The notes beneath the pieces are model-generated. The model did not search any database, was not told the origin of the DNA, and was given only the letters and a program-made list of their open reading frames with translations. The position numbers and the translations under genes are program-made. Source: Chlorops oryzae (lineage: Eukaryota; Arthropoda; Insecta; Diptera; Chloropidae). Taken from it: DNA of 64,000 bases. The stretch's first letter is position 1. Each line of letters opens with the position of its first letter. The DNA lies in assembly GCA_020466095.1 (NCBI GenBank), contig CM035806.1, positions 90,142,511-90,206,510 of the forward strand, given 5' to 3'. Below are positions 1-10,369 of the stretch, one piece after another.

Positions 1-1049
1 AACTGACACGGGTGATGGAGAATGTGCAGACATGGTTGGGAAATCATGGGCTGCAATTGGCAACCCAGAAGACCGAGCTTTTATTGCTGACAAGAAAGCG
101 TGTTTCCACAGAAATAGAGATGCGGATCTTTAACGAAACTCTGAGAACGCAAAAGGCATTAAACTACCTGGGCATAAGAATTGATGGAAAGCTTACGTTT
201 TGGGCCCAAATTAAATATGCAACAGAAAAAGCATCAAAGGCAACGGCCGCATTAAGTAGACTCATGGCGAATTTCGGCGGCCCCACAGCAGAAAAAAGAA
301 AACTCCAAATGGCAACTGTGAACGCAGTACTTACATACGGCAGCGAAATATGGGCTCAGACACTGAACGTTGGTACTCGCAGAAAGGAACTGCTCAAGGT
401 ACAAAGAAGAGCGGCACTACGCATAGCCTCGGCATATCGTACCGTCTCTGCCGAAGCGGTGTTGGTTATAGCATCCGTGATACCAGTTAACCTGTTGGCT
501 ATGGAAAAGAAGAGAGTTTGGGAGCATAAAAACAACGGAACCTTCACGCCGCAAACAGCATCAATTGAAAGGGGCCTGACACTGCAAAATTGGCAAGAAC
601 AATGGGCAAACAGCCTGAAAGGCAGATGGACTGCCAGATTAATACCAAACATAAAAGCTTGGATAAATCGTGGTCTTGGAGACACACATTATTAACTCAC
701 ACAAATGCTGACGGGCCATGGCTACTTTTGCAAGTATCTACACCACATACAGAAAGCAGATGCTCCAGACTGCATATACGGTGACGGACACTGTGACGAT
801 GTGGAAAACACATTTTTTAAGTGCTTAAGATGGCAAACTTTAAGGCAAGAAATCGAAGTGCAAATAAGGACAATCAGCCGAGAAAATATTAAAAAAAAAA
901 TGATAGGAAACTCACAAAATTGGAATTTAGTTGAGGGTTACATCCGAAGAGTCCTGGAGACAAAGAAAAGGGACCTTGAAAGACAACAGAGAATCAGTGC
1001 GGAGGCCTTAACGCGGGCTTTACAAAATGACGATTACATGATTGCCTAA
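1..1049 (+). pseudogene. R1-clade ORF2 C-terminal fragment, broken by one stop
   Basis: The frame is open from base 3 and covers the RT thumb and the C-terminal domain. A TAA at 693-695 interrupts it; the sister copy reads TAC CTC here, so this is a point nonsense mutation. The same frame then continues as 705-1049. The region around 745-815 holds the C-x-n-H-x-n-C cluster of R1-type ORF2 proteins, with a conserved LTGHGYF stretch before it (LTGHG at 708). The final stop is TAA at 1047-1049. The sister copy has no stop there. Confidence 0.8.
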
Positions 1050-1255
1050 TTCAGGATCCTCCCCGAAGTAATGCGAAACGGTCTCCCGGGGAGGAATACA
1101 ATCCTGACGACAAGAGGATGTGTTTTAGTCGGTAAACCACAATCTGATCTACAAATTGTGGGAGTCCGACACACCGGTCAAGGGGCGCCTTGGCTGACGG
1201 TGCATAAAGCATTTCACACCCTCACCCGTAAAAAAAAAAAAAATAAAAAAATAAC
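1..1255 (+). mobile_element. R1-clade non-LTR retrotransposon, 3' part only
   Basis: This is the 3' end of a non-LTR element whose 5' part lies left of the window. By eye it is nearly identical to 5960-7215 of the complete copy that follows. It holds the end of the reverse transcriptase, the R1-type C-terminal region with a Cys/His cluster, a short 3' UTR, an A-rich stretch and then a hexanucleotide array. The R1-clade call rests on the C-terminal layout and on the RT motifs of the full copy. The LOA group is the closest alternative. Confidence 0.85.
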
Positions 1256-1940
1256 AAAACAATAACAATAACAATAACAATAACAATAACAATAACAATA
1301 ACAATAACAATAACAAAAACAATAACAATAACAATAACAATAACAATAACAATAACAATAACAATAACAATAACAAAAACAATAACAATAACAATAACAA
1401 TAACAATAACAATAACAATAACAATAACAATAACAATAACAATAACAATAACAATAACAATAACAATAACAATAACAATAACAATAACAATAACAATAAC
1501 AATAACAATAACAATAACAATAACAATAACAATAACAATAACAATAACAATAACAATAACAATAACAATAACAATAACAATAACAATAACAATAACAATA
1601 ACAATAACAATAACAATAACAATAACAATAACAATAACAATAACAATAACAATAACAATAACAATAACAATAACAATAACAATAACAATAACAATAACAA
1701 TAACAATAACATAACAATAACAATAACAATAACAATAACAATAACAATAACAATAACAATAACAATAACAATAACAATAACAATAACAATAACAATAACA
1801 ATAACAATAACAATAACAATAACAATAACAATAACAATAACAATAACAATAACAATAACAATAACAATAACAATAACAATAACAATAACAATAACAACAA
1901 CAATAACAAAAACAAAAACAATAACAATAACAATAACAAT
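1248..1940 (+). repeat. (TAACAA)n array at the 3' end of the first R1-clade element
   Basis: About 690 bp of almost perfect hexanucleotide repeat follow the A-rich tail of the element. The period slips once near 1711, and a few units read AAAAAC or AACAAC. The 5' end of the next R1-clade element starts directly at the end of the array. It may be an over-extended 3' tail, a genomic target microsatellite, or both. Long Leu-rich or Cys-Tyr open frames on the other strand are translations of this repeat and not genes. Confidence 0.95.
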
Positions 1941-2507
1941 TGGGTTAATGGGAATGACAGGCGCAAGGCAACGCTCCTCACTGCCTTTAACATGGCAAAG
2001 GCCAGGGCAATCCTTGCTGCCTTCAATCCAAGTCGACTCTCACCTCCACGCGGTGACCCTGGGTAGCCGGCATTCAACCCTGAATAAAGGTGAGCCAACG
2101 AGAGCGGCGACTTGGAAAATTCTTTTCCAAGGTTTTTGACGGACTGGAATTCGACATGGACAACGAGTACCGTTTTTTGCTGAAACACACTGGGAGTCCC
2201 CGGAAGCGCACCCAGTATTCCGCTGGCGGCGAATATGGGGTGAAGTGAGTTTGCTCTGCCGAGGTGTAAATAGCAGCACGTAGCAGGAACCAGCCGCTTC
2301 GGACCCTGGTAAGGATGTGTGTATTGGGTGCAGGATAGTAGCCTGCATTGCTCCGGGCGAGCGCTCATCCGTCAGGAGCACGGGATGAGCAAAGCGTAGG
2401 CCAGGCCTCAGGGAAATGGGGTAGGGGAACAGCCCCCGAGGGTACACCCGTTCCTGGTTTTTTCGGCCCGCCCCCCTACACACGATGCGCAAGCTTTAAA
2501 ATAAAGA
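1941..2507 (+). promoter_or_regulatory. 5' UTR and likely internal promoter of the R1-clade element
   Basis: A comparatively GC-rich 567-bp stretch between the hexanucleotide array and the ORF1 ATG, with no long plus-strand reading frame of its own. Non-LTR elements usually carry an internal promoter here. That function is inferred from position; no promoter motif was identified. Confidence 0.45.
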
Positions 2508-3986
2508 ATGGAAAATCAAATGGAAACACACAACAACAAAATAGAAGAACAGGTAGAAAATCCTTTCGTGAGAAAATCGAAACTACGCAGCTCTCCGATT
2601 ACAGCTTCCCCAGCAGTTGTCGCGACGGAGGACACCATACAAGCCACACCAGAAGAACAACAGGTTGTTAAGCGCCAACAGCAAAGACAGCAACGGCAGC
2701 TTCAAACGGACAACGACGACCACAGCAGTACAACAAACCTGCAGGCAGAAGGAAATCAGGTCCAACCTTGCAACTCCCCAAGACAAGAGTTCATCCAAAA
2801 ACTGCGCACAGAAGAAGCGAAAGCACTAGAGAAGTGCAAAAGAATGAAGAACGCCATAAATAAGCAGAAAAACATCAGCATGGACGTAAAGGATGGTATT
2901 CTCGAGGTAGAAGAATTCGTTTCTGTTATAGAAACCTGCAGAAGAAACTGGATCAAATTGGAAGAAGAGGCAAGAAACAAAAGCACTTCTAACCTAACCA
3001 GCCAAGAATACAGCCAAACACCACCAAACAGGCATGTAGTGAGCAGGCAAGCACGCATTACTGAGTCACAGGCGATGGAAGCACTGAAAATTCCCGGTAG
3101 CACGCAGAAGAAACGCAACGCCACCAGTCCGCTAGACGAAGGAAGTGTGCAAAGAAACAGGGTTGACGACAAAGGAAACTGGCAGGAAGTGGCTTGGAAA
3201 AGAATTCGAACTAGCGATGTATCTAGCTCACATAAAAGACCCCAAGAAAAAAGGCCAAACGACAGGCAGCGGAGAGAGAAAAAAAGAAAACGCCCAGGTG
3301 CAATCTTAGTTAAGCCAGCAGAAGGACACACATATGCAGAAATACTCAAAAATCTCAGACAGAACGTCAGACCAGAAGCAGAAGAAGCGGCCGTTCGGAC
3401 AATACGTAAGGCGAAAGGTGGTGCCATTCTCCTAGAGCTAGGAAAAGCAGGAAAAAATGACGACCTCTGCATGGCCATACAGCAGACTTTGAAAGAAAGT
3501 GCCGCAGTATTGGCACTGAAGCCAAAAGCAAAAATTGAAATTCGGGATTTGGACTCTCTGACAGACTTAGAAGAAGTAACAGAAGCAGTTAGAGAGCGAC
3601 TAAACGACCCAACGGAAAACGTTATTGTTACGCTAACCCGAACGAATAGTAGGGAGCAGCGAAGAGCGTATGTCACCTTATCTGCAAGAGGGGCCGAAAC
3701 AATAATGAAGGAAGACCGCATGAAAGTTGGACTGACAAGATGCCGAATTAAATTAATCGAGGATATTAAGCGCTGCTACCGATGCTTTGCACCAGGACAC
3801 ATTCAGTTTGAATGCACGGGACCTGACAGGAAAAGTCAAGGCCTCTGTATACGGTGCGGAGTAAACGGACACAAGATGAAAGATTGTAAAAATACCCCCA
3901 GATGCTGTGTATGCATACAAGATGGGAAATCTTTGATGAACCATATACCCGGTTCAAATAGATGTATAGAACTCAGACGAAAATGA
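2508..3986 (+). CDS. ORF1 (Gag-like RNA-binding protein) of the R1-clade element
   Basis: An intact 492-codon frame. In R1-type elements this protein binds element RNA, forms the ribonucleoprotein particle and helps bring it to the target. The N-terminal half is Gln/Lys/Arg-rich and low in complexity. Residues about 270-400 resemble the conserved core of arthropod R1/LOA Gag proteins. The C-terminus carries CCHC zinc knuckles at about residues 423-436 (C-Y-R-C...H...C) and 447-460, followed by a CCVC cluster near 467. The stop TGA at 3984-3986 overlaps the ORF2 ATG at 3983-3985 as ATGA, which fits coupled translation. Unlike ORF2, it has no internal stop. Confidence 0.85.
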   Translation: MENQMETHNNKIEEQVENPFVRKSKLRSSPITASPAVVATEDTIQATPEEQQVVKRQQQRQQRQLQTDNDDHSSTTNLQAEGNQVQPCNSPRQEFIQKLRTEEAKALEKCKRMKNAINKQKNISMDVKDGILEVEEFVSVIETCRRNWIKLEEEARNKSTSNLTSQEYSQTPPNRHVVSRQARITESQAMEALKIPGSTQKKRNATSPLDEGSVQRNRVDDKGNWQEVAWKRIRTSDVSSSHKRPQEKRPNDRQRREKKRKRPGAILVKPAEGHTYAEILKNLRQNVRPEAEEAAVRTIRKAKGGAILLELGKAGKNDDLCMAIQQTLKESAAVLALKPKAKIEIRDLDSLTDLEEVTEAVRERLNDPTENVIVTLTRTNSREQRRAYVTLSARGAETIMKEDRMKVGLTRCRIKLIEDIKRCYRCFAPGHIQFECTGPDRKSQGLCIRCGVNGHKMKDCKNTPRCCVCIQDGKSLMNHIPGSNRCIELRRK

Positions 3987-6900
3987 GAGTGATGCAAGCA
4001 AATATGCATAGGTGCAAGACTGCGAATGATCTTCTTTCGCAGATAGTATTAGAAAAAGACATCGATCTCGTTATTATAAATGAGCAACATTTGCCTAAAA
4101 ACCACGGACTCTGGTACGAGGACGTAACAAAAACTGCAGCGATATGGGTTTGCAACGCCAGAAAAGTGGGAGCCACTAGCTGCGGGTCTGGAGAGGGCTT
4201 TGTGTACGTTCAAACGGACAGCATGACTTTGATAAGCTGTTACCTTACTCCGAGTGACAGCATTCAGGAATTCCAGACCAAACTTAACACGATCGAAGAT
4301 ATAACTGCTCAGGTGGGAGGACCTATCATCATGGCCGGCGACTTTATCTCCAGAGCAATTGAATGGGGTATGCCAACAACAAACCCAAGGGGAAGAAGAG
4401 TCCTATACATGGCCGCGAGGCTTGGCTTAGCTGTTTGCAACGAAGGCGCAGTACCAACTTTTAGAAGGATTGGATGTGAAGGAACTATACCCGATATCAC
4501 ACTAGCTTCTGAAAATATCTCGCATGCCGTAAAGCAGTGGAAAGTCCTCGAAGATTTCACAGGTTGTGACCACCAGTACATTACCTTCGGAATTAAGAAT
4601 ATAAGGGATGATAATACCACCAAAACAGTGGGAACCCGTAAATGGAACGTGTCAAAACTTAATACTTTGCTTCTACTAACAGAGCTAGAAAATAGCCGAG
4701 CATCAAACGCAGATGGGGTTGCAAACCTTGCAGCGGAAAACCTTATTAAAAATCTTGAGAGGGCCTGTGACAAGTCTATGCCAAAGATTGGTCTAAACGG
4801 CAGACGAAAGAAGGAAGCCTACTGGTGGAACACAGAGATATCGGAACTTAGAAAAACATGTATTCGATGTAGACGAAAACTGACTAGGGCACGAAAAAGA
4901 GGTGACGCACATAGAGAAGAAACTGCCCACAAGACCGCAAAAAAGGCCCTCCGAGGTAGCATCGTCTAAAGTAAAAAGCAAAAATGGGAAGAGCTGCGAA
5001 TGGATGTTAATAATAATCCTTGGGGACTGGGATATAAACTAGTGACCAAGAAGCTAGAGGTAAGAACTCCTTTTAACATCCTAGATGAAAATAAAATGAA
5101 TGAAATAATCAATGTGCTGTTTCCAACCCATGAGATAACGCACCGGGATCCAGTTAATGATCATGAAGACATCCCGTTGTTTGAAGTAGACGAGCTCACT
5201 CGAGCGGTAAGGCAACTCAAAAACAACCAAGCCCCTGTTCCGGACGGGGTTCCAACGGAAGTCCTGAAGATAATAGCGAAAAACAAACCACAAGCTGTGC
5301 TCCCAGTGTACAACATGTGCCTAGCGAAAGGAGTGTTTCCAGACATATTTAAAAGACAGTGGCTTATCCTCATCGATAAAGAAAAAGGCGCCCAGCAAAC
5401 CGCATCAGCATTTAGGCTTCTGTGTCTGCTAGACACTGCAGGCAAACTGTATGAGCGCATGCTTAAAACACGCCTGAATAGGGCTGTAGAAGACGCAGGA
5501 GGATTAAGTGTGAGACAGTATGGGTTCAGAAATAGCAGGAGTGTCATCGGCGCCGTTAATGAGGTCATAAGGGCGGCAAAAGTTACCCAGAGGGGCAATC
5601 ACAATACTAGAACTATAGTACTCCTTGCCACTTTAGATATCAAAAATGCTTTCAACAGCCTCAGATGGGCTGACGTAATCCACGCACTGGAAAATGAATT
5701 CAGAGTTCCACCATATCTTAGTAGGATATTTAGAGACTACTTGAAAAATCGCCAATTGATCTACACCACAAAAGACGGACAAAAAACAAGACCAGTTACT
5801 GCGGGCGCAGCTCAGGGATCAATTCTTGGACCTGAACTGTGGAACATCACCTACGACGGTATCCTCCAAAGAACGATGCCCGAAAATTGTTTCCTTGTAG
5901 CATACGCAGATGATGTGGCAGCGGTTATAACCGCGAGAGACACACAAATGGCGCAGCAAAAACTTACACGGGTGATGGAGAATGTGCAGACATGGTTGGG
6001 AAACCATGGGCTGCAATTGGCAACCCAGAAGACCGAGCTCCTATTGCTGACAAGAAAGCGTGTTTCCACAGAAATAGAGATGCGGATCTTTAACGAAACT
6101 CTGAGAACGCAAAAGGCATTAAACTACCTGGGCATAAGAATTGATGGAAAGCTTACGTTTTGGGCCCAAATTAAATATGCAACAGAAAAAGCATCAAAGG
6201 CAACGGCCGCATTAAGTAGACTCATGGCGAATTTCGGCGGCCCCACAGCAGAAAAAAGAAAACTCCTAATGACAACTGTGAACGCAGTACTTACATACGG
6301 CAGCGAAATATGGGCTCAGACACTGAACGTTGGTACTCGCAGAAAGGAACTGCTCAAGGTACAAAGAAGAGCGGCACAACGCATAGCCTCCGCATATCGT
6401 TCCGTCTCTGCCGAAGCGGTGTTGGTTATAGCATCCGTGATACCAGTTGACCTGTTGGCTATGGAAAAGAAGAGAGTTTGGGAGCATTAAAACAACGGAA
6501 CCTTCACGCCGCAAACAGCATCAATTGAAAGGGGCCTGACACTGCAAAATTGGCAAGAACAATGGGCAAACAGCCTGAAAGGCAGATGGACTGCCAGATT
6601 AATACCAAACATAAAAGCTTGAATAAAACGTGGTCTTGGAGACACAAATTATTACCTCACACAAATGCTGACGGGCCATGGCTACTTTTGCAAGTATCTA
6701 CACCACATACAGAAAGCAGATGCTCCAGACTGCATATACGGTGACGGACTCAGTCACGATGTGGAACACACATTTTTTAAGTGCTTAAGATGGCAAACTT
6801 TAAGGCAAGAAATCGAAGTGCAAATTGGGACAATCAGCCCAGAAAATATTATAGAAAAAATGATAGGAAACTCACAAAATTGGAATTAAGTTGAGGGTTA

Positions 6901-7009
6901 CATCCGAAGAGTCCTGGAGACAAAGAAAAGGGACCTCGAAAGACAACATAGAATCAGTGCGGAGGCCTTAACGCGGGCTTTACAAAATGACGATGGCATG
7001 ATGGCCTTA
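3983..7009 (+). pseudogene. ORF2 of the R1-clade element: endonuclease, RT and C-terminal Cys/His domain
   Basis: One frame carries an APE-type endonuclease (to about 4600), reverse transcriptase (about 5200-6200, with YADD catalytic core at 5903-5914 and QGSILGP ahead of it) and a C-terminal Cys/His cluster near 6730-6770. In-frame stops lie at 4967-4969, 6488-6490, 6620-6622 and 6887-6889. The first R1-clade copy has sense codons at the three it covers (the last three), so these are copy-specific mutations. The endonuclease GDF motif is followed by Ile (4346-4348) where the family normally has a catalytic Asn. The frame has no stop at the position where the sister copy ends (7007-7009) and runs on into the tail array. 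Confidence 0.85.
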
Positions 7010-7212
7010 TTCAGGATCCTCCCCGAAGTAATGCGAAACGGTCTCCCGGGGAGGAATACAATCCCGACGACAAGAGGATGTGTTTTAGTCGGTAAACCAC
7101 AATCTGATCTACAAATTGTGGGAGTCCGACACACCGGTCAAGGGGCGCCTTGGCTGACGGTGCATAAAGCATTTCACACCCTCACCCGTAAAAAAAAAAA
7201 AAAAAAAAAAAA

Positions 7213-7447
7213 AATAACAATAACAATAACAATAAAAATAACAATAACAATATCAATAACAATAACAATAACAATAACAATAACAATAACAATAACAATA
7301 ACAATAACAATAACAATAACAATAACAATAACAATAACAATAACAATAACAATAACAATAACAATAACAATAACAATAACAATAACAATAACAATAACAA
7401 TAACAATAACAATAAAATAAAAATAACAATAACAATAACAATAACAA
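7213..7447 (+). repeat. (TAACAA)n array at the 3' end of the second R1-clade element
   Basis: About 235 bp of hexanucleotide repeat after an A-run at 7190-7214, with a few imperfect units near the start and at about 7414. It is shorter than the first array. The poly(T) that marks the 3' end of a minus-strand Jockey-like element begins directly after it. Confidence 0.95.
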
Positions 7448-7584
7448 TTTTTTTTTTAAACATTATATATTGTTTATTGGATCACTCCTTTAGGATAGGA
7501 ATCTATCAATAATTTTTAAAATCTTACACCTAATTTAACACAATTACATATCACAGAGCATATTCCGACTTATAGAAACGTTAA

Positions 7585-10365
7585 TTAATGTAATTTTTTG
7601 ATAGCTACGGGCCTCGGCTTAAGAAGACTGGGCTTTTGTGATGTGTGTGTAGGATCACATGTAATTGAGTCGGTGTTGGAGAGCATAAGAAGCTCGATGA
7701 AACGGTATAGCAGAGGATTGCAAACAGGAATTGCTGATGTGTGAAGAAGCACATGTAGTATTGACGGTTTTGTTTGCGGAAACGACGATTTAAAGAAGCT
7801 TAGGTGTGCGTGGATTGCAAGGGTGCATGGAGTGCACCCACCGAGATGACGATCAGCTAGGAAAGCTGTGTTGATGAATGTGCATGGATTGCACCTGTTG
7901 AAGAGTATGACTTGGAGCCGCTGGCCGATCATTTCTTTTGAGCCTCAAATGGTGAGTTGCATTTGATAGTCTACGCGCGAGTGGGTTCACGTGTGCTTGC
8001 AGTTTACAAAAATACTTTTCTTTGACTCTGGCGAACTCCATTTTAACCAGTTCTACGTTGAGCTCTCTATGGATGCGTTCATTTGTAATACACCAAGGAG
8101 CTCCTGTAATAGTTCTTAGGATTTTGGATTGTGCTCTCTGCAGAATGTCAATATTTGAAGCGCTTGCATATCCATACAATTGCAGACCATACGCCCATAT
8201 TGGCTTTATGACTTGCTTGTACAGAAGGACTTTAAAATCTAATTTTAGGTGAGAGCGGTTATTTATTAGCCAGTGCAAGCTTTTGGATTTTAGTTTAATT
8301 TGCGTTCTCTTGGACTCGATATGCTTGCGCCATGTCAATCTTTTGTCTAAGTGAATTCCGAGGTAGGTAACTTCTTCACATTGAGGGATGCGTATGTTGT
8401 TCAGAAAAATATCCGGAGAAGCTTTTCTGTTGAGCGTAAAAGTTATATGCCGACTTTAAAGCTCATTTATTTGAATTCGCCATTTAGTTAGCCAGTCCTG
8501 GATTTTGTTGAGGTGGTTGTGGAGCTAAGAATTTGCCCCACTTATATCCTTGTGACGACTTAATATCGCTGTGTCGTCAGCAAATGCCGAAATCGATACT
8601 CGATCGCTGTTTGGAATATCTGCTGTATACAAAAGATAAAGAAAAGGCCCAACAACACTCCCTTGAGGGACTCCTGCATTAATTTCAAAAGTTTTTTTTG
8701 TGAACGAATTATGTTTTACTTGGAACGTTCTATGTTCTAGGTATGACTCAAATATCGCGTGGACATTTACAGGAAGTAAGCTTCTGATTTTATATAACAA
8801 TCCTTCATGCCAAACTTTATCGAAAGCTTGCTGGATGTCTAGGCATACTGCTGAGCAGTATTCGCGATGTTCATATGCAAGTCGAATTTCATTCGTAATA
8901 CGATTAACTTGCTCAATAGTGCCGTGATGTTTTTTGAATCCAAATTGGTGGGAGGGAACAATATGCTGTTCTTGAAGAAATGCATGGTATGGTTTTAAAC
9001 CCGAAAAAAAGGCATGTTTTCATGATTTTTTTTTTTGGAGACATGAATAATGTTGGTTTCTTTTCTTCATATACATGTTGTAGTTATGCTTATTAAGTGT
9101 ATTTGGGAAAAAAAAAATTTTAAATTATCGAGGCTCCTCGAAAAAAAATTGGTTTGCCGTGAACATGATTAGAGGTTAGCGGTTCATCTGAAAAAAAAAG
9201 GAAACGTGTTTTTAAAAGGTAATTTGTATCCCGAGGTATCGCCGTGGCCCTATTTTTTTTAATAATTTTTTTTTTTGGTAGCGTTATGAAGTCAAAAAGG
9301 CGATTTTCGCTTAAAAATTGAGGTTACTTTATTATTTTAAAATGGGAAAAAAATAAAAAATACAAAAAAGGGCCACGGCGATACCTGTTGATTTATGTGT
9401 ATAATAATTGAAAAAAATTTTAAAACGATCGGTCAAGTAGATTTTGCAGCATCGTGTTCACGGACTTCAAAAAAGTCGTTTTCCACAAAATCGATTTGAA
9501 ATTTTTTTTTCTACATCTTTTACACTAAGGTCCACTCACTTGAATCGCTGTATCTCCTTTAGTTTTAGTACGATTTACTTGGAATTTTTACACAATACTC
9601 TCGAAATGTTGTACATTCAGAAAAAAAAAAAAAAAAAACCCAAAAATTTTTTTAAACCATACCATGCCCTTAGACACCATTTTAATAACCGACCGTTTCC
9701 AATCTTTTGGAGAGTATCCGTGCTTAATAATAGGATTAAATAGGACTGTTAAAAATAAAACTGCAACGGGAGGTAGCTGTTTTAAAATTTTCGAAGTAAT
9801 TAGATCATGCCCTGGGGCTTTTTTACAGACCATTTCATTTTTTATGGAATAATTAACTTCACTTGGTCTAATGTTTGTGTGAATTCTGTGGCCGTTTTCA
9901 GTTTGAATTGGGAGATTCATTTGAGTAGTGCTCGGATTTGGTTGAAAAACCTTACTGAGGTGCAACGCAAAGACCGGTGCTTTATCTTCGTCGGAGCGTG
10001 CCCAACCACTATTAGGTCTACAGATAGGTGACTCACTATATACTGGAGTTTTAAAACCGCGGCTCGCTAGCCACAAGGACTCTCGATTAACGCCTCTGGG
10101 CGTAAGGTTCTGGATAAAATTACGTTTTTCAGTTTCCTTATCCCTAGCTAGAGCAAGTCTAAGTTTTTTTTCAGCCTCTTTTAGTCTATCTTTGGCAATT
10201 GGCGAGCGGAATCGTTGCCATTCGCGCCTGAATCTTCGTTTTTCGGCAACGACATTTTCGATTTCTATATTGGTCAGTGTTTTCCTAATTCTTTTTTAAA
10301 AATATAGGGTAGAATTTTTTGCTGCTGATTCTAGTATGGAATTGAAAACAATTACGGCATCATCA
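7585..10365 (-). pseudogene. Jockey-like ORF2 reverse transcriptase, fragmented
   Basis: Read right to left, the fragments show the pre-RT region (10365-10070), the N-terminal RT motif KAPGHD near 9830, VPSHQFGF near 8940, AGVPQGSV...GP near 8650, FADD near 8580, and the C-terminal region with YLGIHLDKRLTW near 8350. Several stops and frameshifts separate them (for example near 8460 and 8527). The motif order is that of Jockey-clade ORF2. The protein cannot be made intact. Confidence 0.8.
8982..9667. mobile_element. Foldback-type MITE inside the Jockey remnant
   Basis: The ends are inverted repeats: GCATGGTATGGTTT at 8982-8995 and its complement ending at 9667. Further inverted pairs are nested inside: 9157-9169 with 9451-9463 (one or two mismatches), and a perfect 18-bp pair at 9234-9251 and 9369-9386. 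All three pairs share a centre near 9310-9325, so most of the 686 bp forms one long imperfect palindrome. There is no coding capacity. It is rich in A and T runs. No clear target duplication is visible, and RT codons are missing at the junction. Confidence 0.6.
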
Positions 10366-10369
10366 ATAT

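Larger units (their letters stand above)
1941..7447 (+). mobile_element. R1-clade non-LTR retrotransposon, full length but inactive
   Basis: The element starts where the upstream array ends and finishes with an A-rich run and its own hexanucleotide array. It has a 5' UTR of about 565 bp, ORF1 (2508-3986), ORF2 from 3983 with endonuclease, RT and C-terminal domains, and a short 3' UTR. ORF2 has four premature stops, so this copy cannot move on its own. No simple target-site duplication is visible because repeats flank both sides. Confidence 0.85.
7448..10369 (-). mobile_element. Jockey-like non-LTR retrotransposon remnant, minus strand
   Basis: The 3' end lies at the left, marked by a T-run at 7448-7457 (a poly(A) tail on the minus strand) next to the TAACAA array. 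Moving right come the C-terminal part of ORF2, RT and the start of RT, ending at 10369 where the G1 LTR begins. The endonuclease and ORF1 are missing. A foldback element at 8982-9667 interrupts the RT, and some RT codons between motifs are also lost at that point. Confidence 0.8.

Noticed and set aside
1149..1712. Long minus-strand poly-Leu frame, and an overlapping Cys-Tyr repeat frame to 2368
   Set aside because: Both are translations of the (TAACAA)n array; any stop-free frame of this repeat gives a dipeptide or homopolymer.
1248..1940. TAACAA array as a telomeric repeat or CRISPR array
   Set aside because: It has no spacers and is attached to a retrotransposon 3' end. Insect telomere repeats are typically TTAGG, and flies lack them.
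4309..4773. Minus-strand frames inside ORF1 and ORF2 of the R1-clade element, such as 4309-4773 and 2756-3721
   Set aside because: They are antisense shadows of well-supported plus-strand domains and have no family similarity.
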